Shown: positions 24,690-32,319 of the stretch, one piece after another
Numbering within the stretch: the first letter of the stretch is position 1
How the letters are laid out: every line of letters begins with the position of its first letter
From: CAVWNR01 sp963756525
GTDB taxonomy: Bacteria > Actinomycetota > Actinomycetes > Mycobacteriales > Jatrophihabitantaceae
DNA: 64,000 nt
Direction of reading: 5' to 3'
Assembly (NCBI GenBank): GCA_963756525.1
Contig: CAVWNR010000003.1
Span: 558,001 to 622,000 of the forward strand
Program-made: the position numbers and the translations under genes
Notes under the pieces: model-generated
What the model was told of the DNA's origin: nothing
The model's database searches: none
Seen by the model: the letters and a program-made list of their open reading frames with translations, nothing else

Positions 24690-25993
24690 ATGTCAGCCGC
24701 GGTCGCGACACCGGTCGAGGAGGCGCTCGACCAGCTCAGCTCCGCGGTCACCCGACTCACCGAACTCGACCTCACCGCTCTGCAACCGGACGACCTGCTC
24801 ACCCTGCTGCGCGGCGTCGAGACGCAGCGGCGGCGGCTGCCGGTGCACGACCACCGGCTGATCGCCGAACTGGACAGCCGCGGGGTGGCCGGCGAGCGCG
24901 GCTGCCGGGACACCAAGACCCTGCTCCGCGAGACGCTGCGGCTCTCGGCCCGGGAGGCCACGGCTCGCTACGCCGCGGCGGTGGACCTCGGCCCGCGCCG
25001 CGCGGTCAGCGGCGAGCCGCTGCCCCCGATCTTCCCGGCCGTGGCCGCGGCGCAAGCCGACGGCGCGATCAGCCCGGAGCAGGCGCGGGTGATCACCCGC
25101 TGCGTGCAACGGCTGCCCGCCGCGGTGCAGCTCGAACACGGGCCCGCCGTCGAGCAGCGGCTGGTCGGCGACGCCGCACAGTTCGACCCCGACCTGCTGG
25201 CCAAGCTGGCCGCGCTGATCACCGCACACCTGGACCCGGACGGCACCCTCACCGAGCACGCCGACCGGCAGCGGACCCGGCACGCGGCGCTGACCCGAAC
25301 CGGGACGGCACCGGCGAACTCCGCGCGTATCTGACCCCGGAATCCCTGGCGATGTGGCAGGCGGTGCTCGACCCGCTCGCCGCGCCCCGCCCCAGCGACG
25401 CCGACGGCCCGGACACCCGCACCGCCGGGCAGCGGCTACACGACGCCTTGGCCGACTGCGCGCAGCGGCTGCTGCGCGCAGGGACGCTGCCCGACCGCGG
25501 CGGCACCCCGGCCACCGTGCTGTTCACCCTGACCCCCGAACAGGCCCACACCGGCCACGGCTACGCCAGCACCGGGCACGGCGGGCTGGTCCCGGTCCGC
25601 GACGCGCTGCGCCTGGCCGACCAAGCCAGCATCTACACCGTCCTGCGCGACACCACCGGCGCGGTCATGGACTACGGCCGCGCCCGGCGCACCGCGTCGG
25701 CCGGGCAGCGCATCACGCTGGGCGTCCGAGACGGCGGCTGCTCCTTCCCAGGATGTGACTACCCGCCCGCCTGGTGCCAGGCCCATCACGTCATCGACTG
25801 GCTCGATGACGGGCTCACCGAGACCGACAACCTCACCCTGCTGTGTGGTCACCACCACCGCAACTTCGAACGCCGCGGCTGGCACGTGCGCATCACCGAC
25901 GGCCTGCCCGAGTGGATCCCGCCACCACACATCGACCCGGATCAACGACCGATCCGCAACACCATGCACCACCCAGTCGGCAGAGACACCTAA
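24690..25993 (+). pseudogene. DUF222-HNH endonuclease (13E12 family), one frameshift
   Basis: The first frame (214 codons) gives the DUF222 N-terminal helical domain (VTRLTELDLTALQPDDLLTL, GERGCRDTKTLLRETLRLSA). Near 25300 the frame changes and the next one carries GELRAYLTPESLAMWQAVLD and, at the end, the HNH nuclease: CSFPGCDYPPAWCQAHHVID, then DNLTLLCGHHHRNFERRGW, with four zinc-binding Cys and the catalytic His pair. Rejoined, the protein has about 434 residues, normal for the family. One indel separates it from an intact gene, so sequencing error is possible. 13E12-type genes in mycobacteria are known LexA targets; this one has an SOS box at 24662. Confidence 0.8.
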
Positions 25994-26010
25994 CTCCGTG
26001 CCGGCAGCCG

Positions 26011-26355
26011 TCACGAGCCATTCAGGTAGGCGGCGGCGACACGTTTGGGGACGACCATCCGCCAAGCGTCGACCAGAAGCTCGGTCAGCTCGTCGGTGTC
26101 GACTGCGGCGAGCCGCAGCCGCACCCAGTTGTAGCGCTCGTCGGAACGCAACGGCATGAGGAACTTGTCAGGGTCGCTGGCCACGAGCGCGGCGCGCTCC
26201 TCCTTCGGATAGCCGAAGCCGAGCAGCGTCTCGTCCCGCGACAGCGAGGCGTAGACGATTCGGCCGACTCGGAATTTCACCCGATCGCCGACGACCCGCT
26301 CCTCGGTGCGTGGCAGGGAATGCGTCACCCGGCGCACGTCATCGACAGTCGCCAT
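26011..26355 (-). CDS. MmcQ/YjbR-family protein
   Basis: 114 residues starting MATVDDVRRVTHSLPRTEER at 26355, the typical family start, with the typical middle KFRVGRIVYASLSRDETLLG and RYNWVRLRLAAVDTDELTEL. The MmcQ/YjbR fold resembles double-wing DNA-binding proteins; function unproven. Frames upstream of this ATG are shadow of the queA-like gene. Converges with the DUF222 gene, 17 bases apart. Confidence 0.85.
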   Translation of the reverse strand: MATVDDVRRVTHSLPRTEERVVGDRVKFRVGRIVYASLSRDETLLGFGYPKEERAALVASDPDKFLMPLRSDERYNWVRLRLAAVDTDELTELLVDAWRMVVPKRVAAAYLNGS

Positions 26356-26386
26356 ATTTGGACAGTGCCGCACGGGGCCGACAACG

Positions 26387-27415
26387 TCATGGCAGCAGCA
26401 GGCAGCTGTCGCCGAACTCGTGCCAGAGGTAGTGCTTGCGCAGCGCCTCCGCGTAGGCCACACGTACCAGTGCGGGCCCGGCGACAGCGTCCAACAAGTC
26501 CAGGTGCGAGGCACCGGGTGCGTGCCAGCCGGTGACCAGTCCGCGAACGACCCGCGCGGGACGCTCGGCACCTAGGACGAGCGACGTCCATCCTGCGCCG
26601 GGCTCGACCGTGCCGTCCGGGCGAGCGACCGTTTCCAGCGCCCGGGTGACCGTGGTGCCGACCGCGATGACTCGTCCGCCCGATGAGCGGGTGAAGTTGA
26701 CGAGCCGAGCGGTCGCGCCCGGCACTCGATACGGCTCGGCGAGCGGTCGCTCTTCCGCCTCGAGCGAGGAAACGCCGGCATGCAAGGTGATCGGCGCAAC
26801 CGAGACACCCTGCGCGACGAGCGCAGTGACCAGCTCAGCGGTGAACGGTCGGCCCGCACTCGGCATCTCCGCGCTGCCGGGGTCACGGGAGAACACCGTC
26901 TGGTACGCCGACAGCGGCCAGCGTCCCGGCACGTACGAGTACCGGATCGGTCGACCGCGCCGGGCGAGATACGCCGCGACGCCGCCTTCTACGACGACCT
27001 CAGCCCGCCATAGCCGGGTGACCGACGAGTCCGGGAACGGGCTGAGCAGGGTCAGCGCGATCCCGTCGGGCAGCACGACCTGCTCCCCGGCGGCCGCGTC
27101 GCCGATCGGCCCGGTGGGGTGCACTGCAGGACGCAACTCGACCGCCCACGACGTGTCGTCCAGCGCGCTAGAGAAGTGCACGGTCACCGCGCGCCCATCC
27201 GCACGGCGCCCGTCGACGGCAGCCGCCAGGGTCGCCGAGGTGTTGATGACGAGCAGGTCTCCGGACCTTAGGAACGCCGGCAGGTCGGAGAACAGCGCGT
27301 GCTGGACGCCGGCGGGCGACGCGACGAGCAGCCGGACCCCGTCCCGCGCGATCCCCCGCGCCTCGGGGGGCTCGCCGGCCGAAAAGCCGTCCGGCAGTGT
27401 GAACGCAATGCTCAT
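26387..27415 (-). CDS. QueA-like S-adenosylmethionine:tRNA ribosyltransferase-isomerase
   Basis: 342 residues; ATG at 27415 overlaps the stop of the SDR gene by four bases. QueA makes epoxyqueuosine by moving the ribosyl part of S-adenosylmethionine to preQ1 in tRNA. Family features: LRSGDLLVINTSATLAAAVD (usual LVxNdTrV region), PGRWPLSAYQTVFSRDPGSA, GVSVAPITLHAGVSSLEAEE, GGRVIAVGTTVTRALETVA, WHEFGDSCLLLP (usual Y-FGDAMLI). The normal HMHxE segment is replaced by SLEAEERPLAEPY, and no other queuosine genes are nearby, so this divergent actinobacterial paralogue may act on another substrate. Cotranscribed with the SDR gene and possibly under SoxR. Confidence 0.82.
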   Translation of the reverse strand: MSIAFTLPDGFSAGEPPEARGIARDGVRLLVASPAGVQHALFSDLPAFLRSGDLLVINTSATLAAAVDGRRADGRAVTVHFSSALDDTSWAVELRPAVHPTGPIGDAAAGEQVVLPDGIALTLLSPFPDSSVTRLWRAEVVVEGGVAAYLARRGRPIRYSYVPGRWPLSAYQTVFSRDPGSAEMPSAGRPFTAELVTALVAQGVSVAPITLHAGVSSLEAEERPLAEPYRVPGATARLVNFTRSSGGRVIAVGTTVTRALETVARPDGTVEPGAGWTSLVLGAERPARVVRGLVTGWHAPGASHLDLLDAVAGPALVRVAYAEALRKHYLWHEFGDSCLLLP

Positions 27416-28095
27416 GCCAGAACCTGCAGGTCGACGGCGCGGTAGCGTCCGCTGGCCGGTCGTGAGTCGAGCAACCGCAGCAGGGCGGGAACTACCGTTT
27501 CCGGCTCGGGGCGGTCGCAGATGTCCTCGCCCGGAAACGCCTGCTGGTGCAGCTCGGTCCGCATGTCGCCTGGGTCGAAGGAGTACACCGACAATGCCGG
27601 ATGCTCGGCGGCGAGCACCGCGCTGAGCTGGTCGAGCGCCGCCTTGGCCGAGCCGTATCCGCCCCAACCCTCGTACGCTTCGACGGCGGCGTCGGAGCTG
27701 ACGTTCACGACGACGCCCGAGCTCGCCAGCAGCTGCGGCAGCACCGCCTGAATCAGCGCCAGCGGAGCTAGCACGTCAACCTGATACACCCGGAACAGGT
27801 CATCGAGCGGGTATTCGGCCAGGCGCGGCTGTGGGCTCGGGCCGAGGTGGCTCGCGTTGTTCACCAGCACGTCTAGGCCGCCGAGCCGGGACACCGCGTC
27901 GACGAGGGCCGCCCGGTGCTCGGCGTCAGTGACGTCGCCGACAATCGCGACTACGCCCGGCAGCGCCTCGGCGACCACCGTCAACTCCGGCGCGCCGCGC
28001 GCGTCGACGACCAACGACCATCCTCGCCCGGCCAGCGCACGGGCGAGCGCGCGACCGAAGCCCTTTGATGCGCCGGTGACGAGCGCGACAGCCAT
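27412..28095 (-). CDS. Short-chain dehydrogenase/reductase
   Basis: 227 residues. NAD(P)-binding TGASKGFGRALARAL, NNAS after strand 4, catalytic Ser in NVSSDAAVEA, and YGSAKAAL (YxxxK) in the active site. Followed by PGDMRTEL. The family reduces or oxidises diverse small molecules; substrate unknown. First gene of a two-gene unit with the QueA-like gene (ATGA overlap). Its start lies 43 bases from a 20-bp palindrome shared with the divergent soxR gene, suggesting redox-controlled expression. Confidence 0.9.
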   Translation of the reverse strand: MAVALVTGASKGFGRALARALAGRGWSLVVDARGAPELTVVAEALPGVVAIVGDVTDAEHRAALVDAVSRLGGLDVLVNNASHLGPSPQPRLAEYPLDDLFRVYQVDVLAPLALIQAVLPQLLASSGVVVNVSSDAAVEAYEGWGGYGSAKAALDQLSAVLAAEHPALSVYSFDPGDMRTELHQQAFPGEDICDRPEPETVVPALLRLLDSRPASGRYRAVDLQVLA

Positions 28096-28138
28096 CCGAA
28101 TCTCCTTGCGATCGACGAACCGATAAAGCCATGCTGGT

Positions 28139-28158
28139 ACTTGAAGCTGACTTCAAGT
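28139..28158. promoter_or_regulatory. SoxR-type operator palindrome
   Basis: ACTTGAAGCTGACTTCAAGT: two perfect 8-base arms with four bases between, as in actinomycete SoxR boxes, placed between the divergent SDR (start 28095) and soxR (start 28172) genes. Confidence 0.7.
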
Positions 28159-28171
28159 CAAGGATTTGCAG

Positions 28172-28630
28172 ATGTCGATGCTGACAACCGACCGGTTGAC
28201 GGTCGGCGAGGTTGCGCAACGCAGCGGATTCGCCCCGTCCGCGCTGCGCTTCTACGAACGGGAAGGGCTGATCACCGCCGCCCGTACGTCCGGCGGTCAG
28301 CGACGCTACGAGCGCAGCGTCTTGCGCCGGCTGGCGTTCATCCGCGCGGCACGCAACGTCGGGCTCTCGCTGGACGAGGTCGCCGATGCGCTGGCGCAGT
28401 TGCCGAACGGCCGGACCCCGACGAAGGCCGACTGGGCACGCCTGTCACGGGGATGGCGCGAGCGGCTCGACGACCAGATTGCCGCGCTGACCAAGCTGCG
28501 CGATGGCCTCACGTCGTGCATCGGGTGCGGCTGCCTGTCGCTGCGCACCTGCGCGTTCACCAACCCGGCCGACGCGGCGGCCGTCAGCGGACCGGGGGCT
28601 GCGTTCCTGCCGTCGGTGCTACGCGGCTAG
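28172..28630 (+). CDS. soxR: Redox-sensing MerR-family activator SoxR
   Basis: 152 residues from the ATG at 28172, chosen because AGGA lies seven bases upstream. MerR helix-turn-helix: LTVGEVAQRSGFAPSALRFY then EREGLITAARTSGGQRRYER. A dimerisation helix follows, then the [2Fe-2S] cluster motif CIGCGCLSLRTC (C-x2-C-x-C-x5-C) near the end. SoxR activates genes when the cluster is oxidised; in actinomycetes it typically responds to redox-active small molecules and controls a few reductases or transporters. Here the divergent SDR/QueA-like unit is the likely target through the palindrome at 28139. The 3' end overlaps the convergent YbaK gene by 12 bases. Confidence 0.93.
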   Translation: MSMLTTDRLTVGEVAQRSGFAPSALRFYEREGLITAARTSGGQRRYERSVLRRLAFIRAARNVGLSLDEVADALAQLPNGRTPTKADWARLSRGWRERLDDQIAALTKLRDGLTSCIGCGCLSLRTCAFTNPADAAAVSGPGAAFLPSVLRG

Positions 28631-29143
28631 CCCATCGATCACCTGGGCCCCGGGCAGGTCGGCCGCCGACGCACCGGTGAGCGCGAGCTTGGACCGGCGC
28701 AGCCCGCTGCCCACCACCACGACCTCTCGTTCGGTGACCGCCCGGTCGACCAGCACCGGCCATCCGTCAGGCAGCCCGATCGGCGTGATGCCGCCGTACT
28801 CCATGCCGGTGAGGCGCACCGCATCGTCCATCGGCGCGAACGACGCCTTCCGGGCACCCAGCAACCGCCGCACCACGCCGTTGACATCCGCGCGGGTGCT
28901 CGCGAGGATCAGGCAGGCGGCGTAGGTGGTGGTCGAACCGCGCCGGCCGGCGACGACGACGCAGTTCGCCGACACGTCCAGGCTCACGTCGTATCGGTCG
29001 CAGAACGCGGCTGTGTCGGCCAGCGACGGGTCGATAGGCGCCGCGAGCACCTCGTGCGGCCATGCGCCGAGCGCGGCCTCGACTGGCGGCGCGACGAGAT
29101 CGCCGCTCGCCGGAGACCACGGAAGGATGCCGGGACCGACCAT
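28619..29143 (-). CDS. YbaK/EbsC-family aminoacyl-tRNA deacylase-like protein
   Basis: 174 residues. The YbaK fold hydrolyses mischarged aminoacyl-tRNA in trans. Seen: CVVVAGRRGSTTTYAACLIL, then RRLLGARKASFAPMDDAVRL (Lys of the family active site) and TGMEYGGITPIGLPDGWPVL, the GGxxPxG signature. Ends with LPGAQVIDGLAA. A complete member. Converges on soxR with overlapping ends. Confidence 0.88.
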   Translation of the reverse strand: MVGPGILPWSPASGDLVAPPVEAALGAWPHEVLAAPIDPSLADTAAFCDRYDVSLDVSANCVVVAGRRGSTTTYAACLILASTRADVNGVVRRLLGARKASFAPMDDAVRLTGMEYGGITPIGLPDGWPVLVDRAVTEREVVVVGSGLRRSKLALTGASAADLPGAQVIDGLAA

Positions 29144-29216
29144 GCCCGTAGTCTGCCGAGGTGGCTGTCGACGTGACCAACCGGGTGCTGCCGGGTATCC
29201 GCGAGGAGCTGCAGCG

Positions 29217-29630
29217 TTGAGTACCGCGGTCGAGGCGATCCTGCGCCGCTACGACACGATCACCGTGGTCGGGGCGAGCACGCATCCGGCCAAGGCGGCG
29301 CACACCGTTCCCGCCCGGATGCAGTCGTTCGGCTGGCGGATCATTCCGGTCAACCCACATGCCGACGAGATTCTCGGCGAGCGGGTGTATCGCAGCCTGG
29401 CCGACGTCGAGGAAGCGGTGCAGTTCGTGAACGTGTTCCGCCCGTCGCCACAGACTCCGGACATCGCACGCCAGGCCGTCGCCGTCGGCGCGACCGCGCT
29501 CTGGCTGCAACTGGGCATCTCGAGCGACGAGGCGCGCCGGATCGCGGAGGACGCCGGCCTGATCTACGTCGAGAACCGTTGCCTGGCCGTCGAGCGAGCG
29601 AGGCTGAACCTCACCGGACCGCGGTCATAG
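29217..29630 (+). CDS. CoA-binding domain protein (YccU type)
   Basis: 137 residues from a TTG at 29217 preceded by GAGGAG at 29203. Rossmann-type CoA-binding domain: ITVVGASTHPAKAAHTVPAR, WRIIPVNPHADEILGERVYR, VNVFRPSPQTPDIARQAVAV, LWLQLGISSDEARRIAEDAG and ENRCLAVERARL. Small stand-alone members are widespread; role unknown. A 19-codon frame (29161, GTG) ending in TTGA at the start codon could be a leader or the tail of a lost gene. Its stop overlaps the convergent reductase by 20 bases. Confidence 0.88.
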   Translation: MSTAVEAILRRYDTITVVGASTHPAKAAHTVPARMQSFGWRIIPVNPHADEILGERVYRSLADVEEAVQFVNVFRPSPQTPDIARQAVAVGATALWLQLGISSDEARRIAEDAGLIYVENRCLAVERARLNLTGPRS

Positions 29631-30216
29631 CAGCGCCGCGGCGCCAGCGTGCGAAGTCGACCACCTGCCCGGCCACGAGTCGCAACGCGCCGGCGACCCG
29701 CTCGACCAGCTCGCCGCCGTCGCCGAAGACCGGCTCGACCGAGTTGATCGCCGCGCCGAACGGTGTCGGCCAGCCGCGCAGCGAGTGGATGGTGGAGCGG
29801 ACCGCGACGAGCGTGGTCCCGCATGCCTGCCACCCTGCAGCGGTGACGATGACACCGACCGCGCGCCCGTCCAGGTATGGGCGCTCGTCGTCGCGCAGCG
29901 TCTCGAGATGATCGAGGGCGTTCTTGATCAGGCCGGACATCCCGCCGTGATAGCCGGGCGTGCCGATCAGCAGCCCGTCGGCGGCCGCCACCGCGCCGGT
30001 GAACTCGCGTGCCTCATCGGACGGCTCGTCGTCGGCGCCGAAGACCGGCAGTCCGGCCAGTGACCGGCCGGCGAAGAGGATGGTCCGCGCCCCGGAGGCC
30101 TCGGCGTGGCCGAGGGCGATCCGCAACAGCCGGTCGGTGAGCGACCCGCCGCGGGTCGAGCCGCCGATGCCGACGATCAGCGGACTGTACCCGTCGGTGC
30201 CGGGCGTCGCGTCCAC
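29611..30216 (-). CDS. NADPH-dependent FMN reductase
   Basis: 201 residues. Flavodoxin-like fold: phosphate loop GIGGSTRGGSLTDRLLRIAL, the substrate loop GTPGYHGGMSGLIKNALDHL, and VGVIVTAAGWQACGTTLVAV. The family reduces FMN or quinones with NAD(P)H and often protects against oxidative stress, which fits the SoxR gene 1 kb away, though no box is seen here. Complete. Confidence 0.9.
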   Translation of the reverse strand: MDATPGTDGYSPLIVGIGGSTRGGSLTDRLLRIALGHAEASGARTILFAGRSLAGLPVFGADDEPSDEAREFTGAVAAADGLLIGTPGYHGGMSGLIKNALDHLETLRDDERPYLDGRAVGVIVTAAGWQACGTTLVAVRSTIHSLRGWPTPFGAAINSVEPVFGDGGELVERVAGALRLVAGQVVDFARWRRGAAMTAVR

Positions 30217-30241
30217 GCGCCGACCGTACGTGAGCGCCGGC

Positions 30242-30910
30242 TCAGTGGGCGCCCGGGGTGACCAACCCGGACTCGTACGCGGCCACCACCAGCTGGGCCC
30301 GGTCCCGCGCGCCGAGCTTGGTCATGATCCGGCTGACGTGCGTCTTCGCGGTGAGCGGGCTCAGGAACAGTTGCGCGGCGATCTCGTCGTTGGCCAGGCC
30401 GCCGCCGACGAGCGTCAACACCTCGCGTTCGCGGTCGGTGAGCTGGGCGAGCCGGGCGTCGTCGACGCGGGCGCCCGGGGCTGGCCGAGCCACGACGTCC
30501 GCGATCAGCCGCCGGGTGATCCCCGGCGAGAGGAGGGCATCGCCGCGGGCGACCACGCGCACCGCCTGCAGCAGCTCGGCGGGCTCGGTGTCCTTGACCA
30601 GGAAGCCGGATGCGCCCGCCCGCAGCGCCTGGTAGACGTACTCGTCGGCCTCGAACGTGGTGAGGATGAGCACCCGGACTCCGGCGAGGTCCTCGTTCGC
30701 GGCGATGCGCCGGGTCGCCTCCAGACCGTCGACTCCGGGCATGCGGATGTCCATGAGGACCACGTCCGCGCGGGTGGCAGCAGCCAGCTCGACGGCCTGC
30801 GCGCCGTCCACCGCCTCGCCGACTACCTCGATGTCGTCGGCCGAGTCGAGCAGGGCGCGGAAGCCGGCGCGGATGAGCGCCTGGTCGTCGGCCAGCAGGA
30901 CGCGGATCAC
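30242..30910 (-). CDS. NarL/FixJ-family response regulator
   Basis: 222 residues. Receiver: LLADDQALIRAG, phosphoacceptor Asp in VVLMDIRMPGVDGLEATRRI, Lys in GFLVKDTEP. LuxR-type HTH: LTDREREVLTLVGGGLANDE, then LSPLTAKTHVSRIMTKLGAR. Overlaps the kinase gene end by four bases (ATGA). Typical output regulator of the adjacent kinase; its targets probably include the divergent MMPL transporter gene. Confidence 0.93.
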   Translation of the reverse strand: MIRVLLADDQALIRAGFRALLDSADDIEVVGEAVDGAQAVELAAATRADVVLMDIRMPGVDGLEATRRIAANEDLAGVRVLILTTFEADEYVYQALRAGASGFLVKDTEPAELLQAVRVVARGDALLSPGITRRLIADVVARPAPGARVDDARLAQLTDREREVLTLVGGGLANDEIAAQLFLSPLTAKTHVSRIMTKLGARDRAQLVVAAYESGLVTPGAH

Positions 30911-32154
30911 GGCGCGCCGTGACCCGGAGTGCGGACCAGATCGGCAGCCGGTGGCGGGACGCCGTCATCGGCGGGAAGGTCGGCGCGCACCCAGAAGCCG
31001 CCGTGCTCACCCGGTCCGGCCCGCAGCGTCCCGCCGACGGCGGCGGCTCGTTCCCGCATGCCGACCAGGCCGTGCCCGGACCCCTCGCTCGACGCGGTGG
31101 CGCGGCCGCGGCCGGTGTCGGAGACCTCGACCGCCAGCGCGCGGTCGCGGTAGTCGAGACGGACCGTGGCGCGGGCCGGGCCGGCGTGGCGCAGCGCGTT
31201 CGTCAACGACTCCTGGATGATCCGATACGCCGCGAGCTCGACCGAGGCGGAGAGCGGGCGCCGGCGCCCGACCACCTCGACGACCGTCGGCAGGCCCGCC
31301 GCCGACACCGTCCGCGCCAGCGTCTCGATCTCCGCGAGGCCCGGCGCGGGTTGGGTCGGCTCCGCCTCGTCGGCCTGGCGCAGCACCGCGAGGATCGCGC
31401 GCAGCTCGCGCAGGCCGGACTTGCTGGCGTCGCGGATCGCGGCCAGCGCCGACGCGGTCTGCTCGGGAAGGTCGCGGTCGACGTGCGCGGCCACACCGGC
31501 CTGCACGTTGATCGTCGCCATGGTGTGCGCGACGACGTCGTGCAGTTCGCGGGCGATGCGCAGCCGCTCGTCGTCCACGCGGCGCCGGGCCTCCTCGTCG
31601 CGGGTGCGCTCGGCGAGTTCGGCACGCTGCCGGATGGCCTCGACGTACGCACGCCGGTTGGCGACCGCGAGCCCGGCGAAGAGCCCCGCCGCGACCAGTC
31701 CGGGGATGAGGACGAACCCACCGCCGAACGTGCCGAACGGATTGAAGCCGGCGGTGAACCCGGCCAGGACCGAGAGGGTGAGCAGCGCGTACCCCACGGC
31801 CCGCCGCCACGAAACCGTGAGCGCCACCGCATACAGCGCGACGGTGGGGGCGAGCAGCGCCGAGCCGTTCACATACCCCAGCGCGGAGTACGCGGCCACG
31901 CAGGCCAGCGACACGCCGAGCACCGGCACCGGGTGACGGCGCCGCCAGATCAACACCAGACCGGCGGCGGCCACCAGCAGGTACGCCGGCCAGGGCGCCA
32001 CCGGCGTGACGTGCCCGTGCGACACCTTGTCGCCCGGCTGGCGCGGGTAGGACTCGCCGATCGATCCGACAACGACCACCACGGTCATGAACAGCGCAAA
32101 GACCACGTCGAACAGGCGCGGCGGCAGCCGCCAGCCCGGACGGGGTTCGCTCAC
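30907..32154 (-). CDS. NarL-type sensor histidine kinase
   Basis: 415 residues from a GTG at 32154; further upstream the frame is only antisense to the MMPL promoter and start. Four to six membrane helices (residues 15-175), coiled-coil linker (AYVEAIRQRAELAERTRDEE), HisKA_3 with RIARELHDVVAHTMATINVQ (His in ELHD), HATPase with YRIIQESLTNALRHAG (N box), SDTGRG (G1) and GSGHGLVGMRERAAAVGGTL (G2). Intact, unlike the kinase at 6471. Autophosphorylates and passes phosphate to the 30242 regulator. Confidence 0.92.
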   Translation of the reverse strand: MSEPRPGWRLPPRLFDVVFALFMTVVVVVGSIGESYPRQPGDKVSHGHVTPVAPWPAYLLVAAAGLVLIWRRRHPVPVLGVSLACVAAYSALGYVNGSALLAPTVALYAVALTVSWRRAVGYALLTLSVLAGFTAGFNPFGTFGGGFVLIPGLVAAGLFAGLAVANRRAYVEAIRQRAELAERTRDEEARRRVDDERLRIARELHDVVAHTMATINVQAGVAAHVDRDLPEQTASALAAIRDASKSGLRELRAILAVLRQADEAEPTQPAPGLAEIETLARTVSAAGLPTVVEVVGRRRPLSASVELAAYRIIQESLTNALRHAGPARATVRLDYRDRALAVEVSDTGRGRATASSEGSGHGLVGMRERAAAVGGTLRAGPGEHGGFWVRADLPADDGVPPPAADLVRTPGHGAP

Positions 32155-32319
32155 ATCCGCGAGCGTAGGCGCGCCGGGCTGTGCGGGGCGTCGTCCAAGG
32201 GGAGGCCGTGGCGTACTCCTACGGGTGTAGCAATCGGGCCGCGCTACCCCGGTCGTGGTGCGCGAAATGCCGCCGCCAGCCGGACGACGGGCGCCCGCCC
32301 GGCGGCGACGCTTGGCGCC

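Noticed and set aside
28926..29216. Upstream extension of the CoA-binding protein
   Set aside because: Antisense to the YbaK-type gene; the TTG at 29217 has GAGGAG and family similarity begins there.
30919..32319. A long plus-strand open frame upstream of the MMPL gene
   Set aside because: Shadow of the histidine kinase/regulator pair on the other strand; the MMPL family start is the ATG at 32320.
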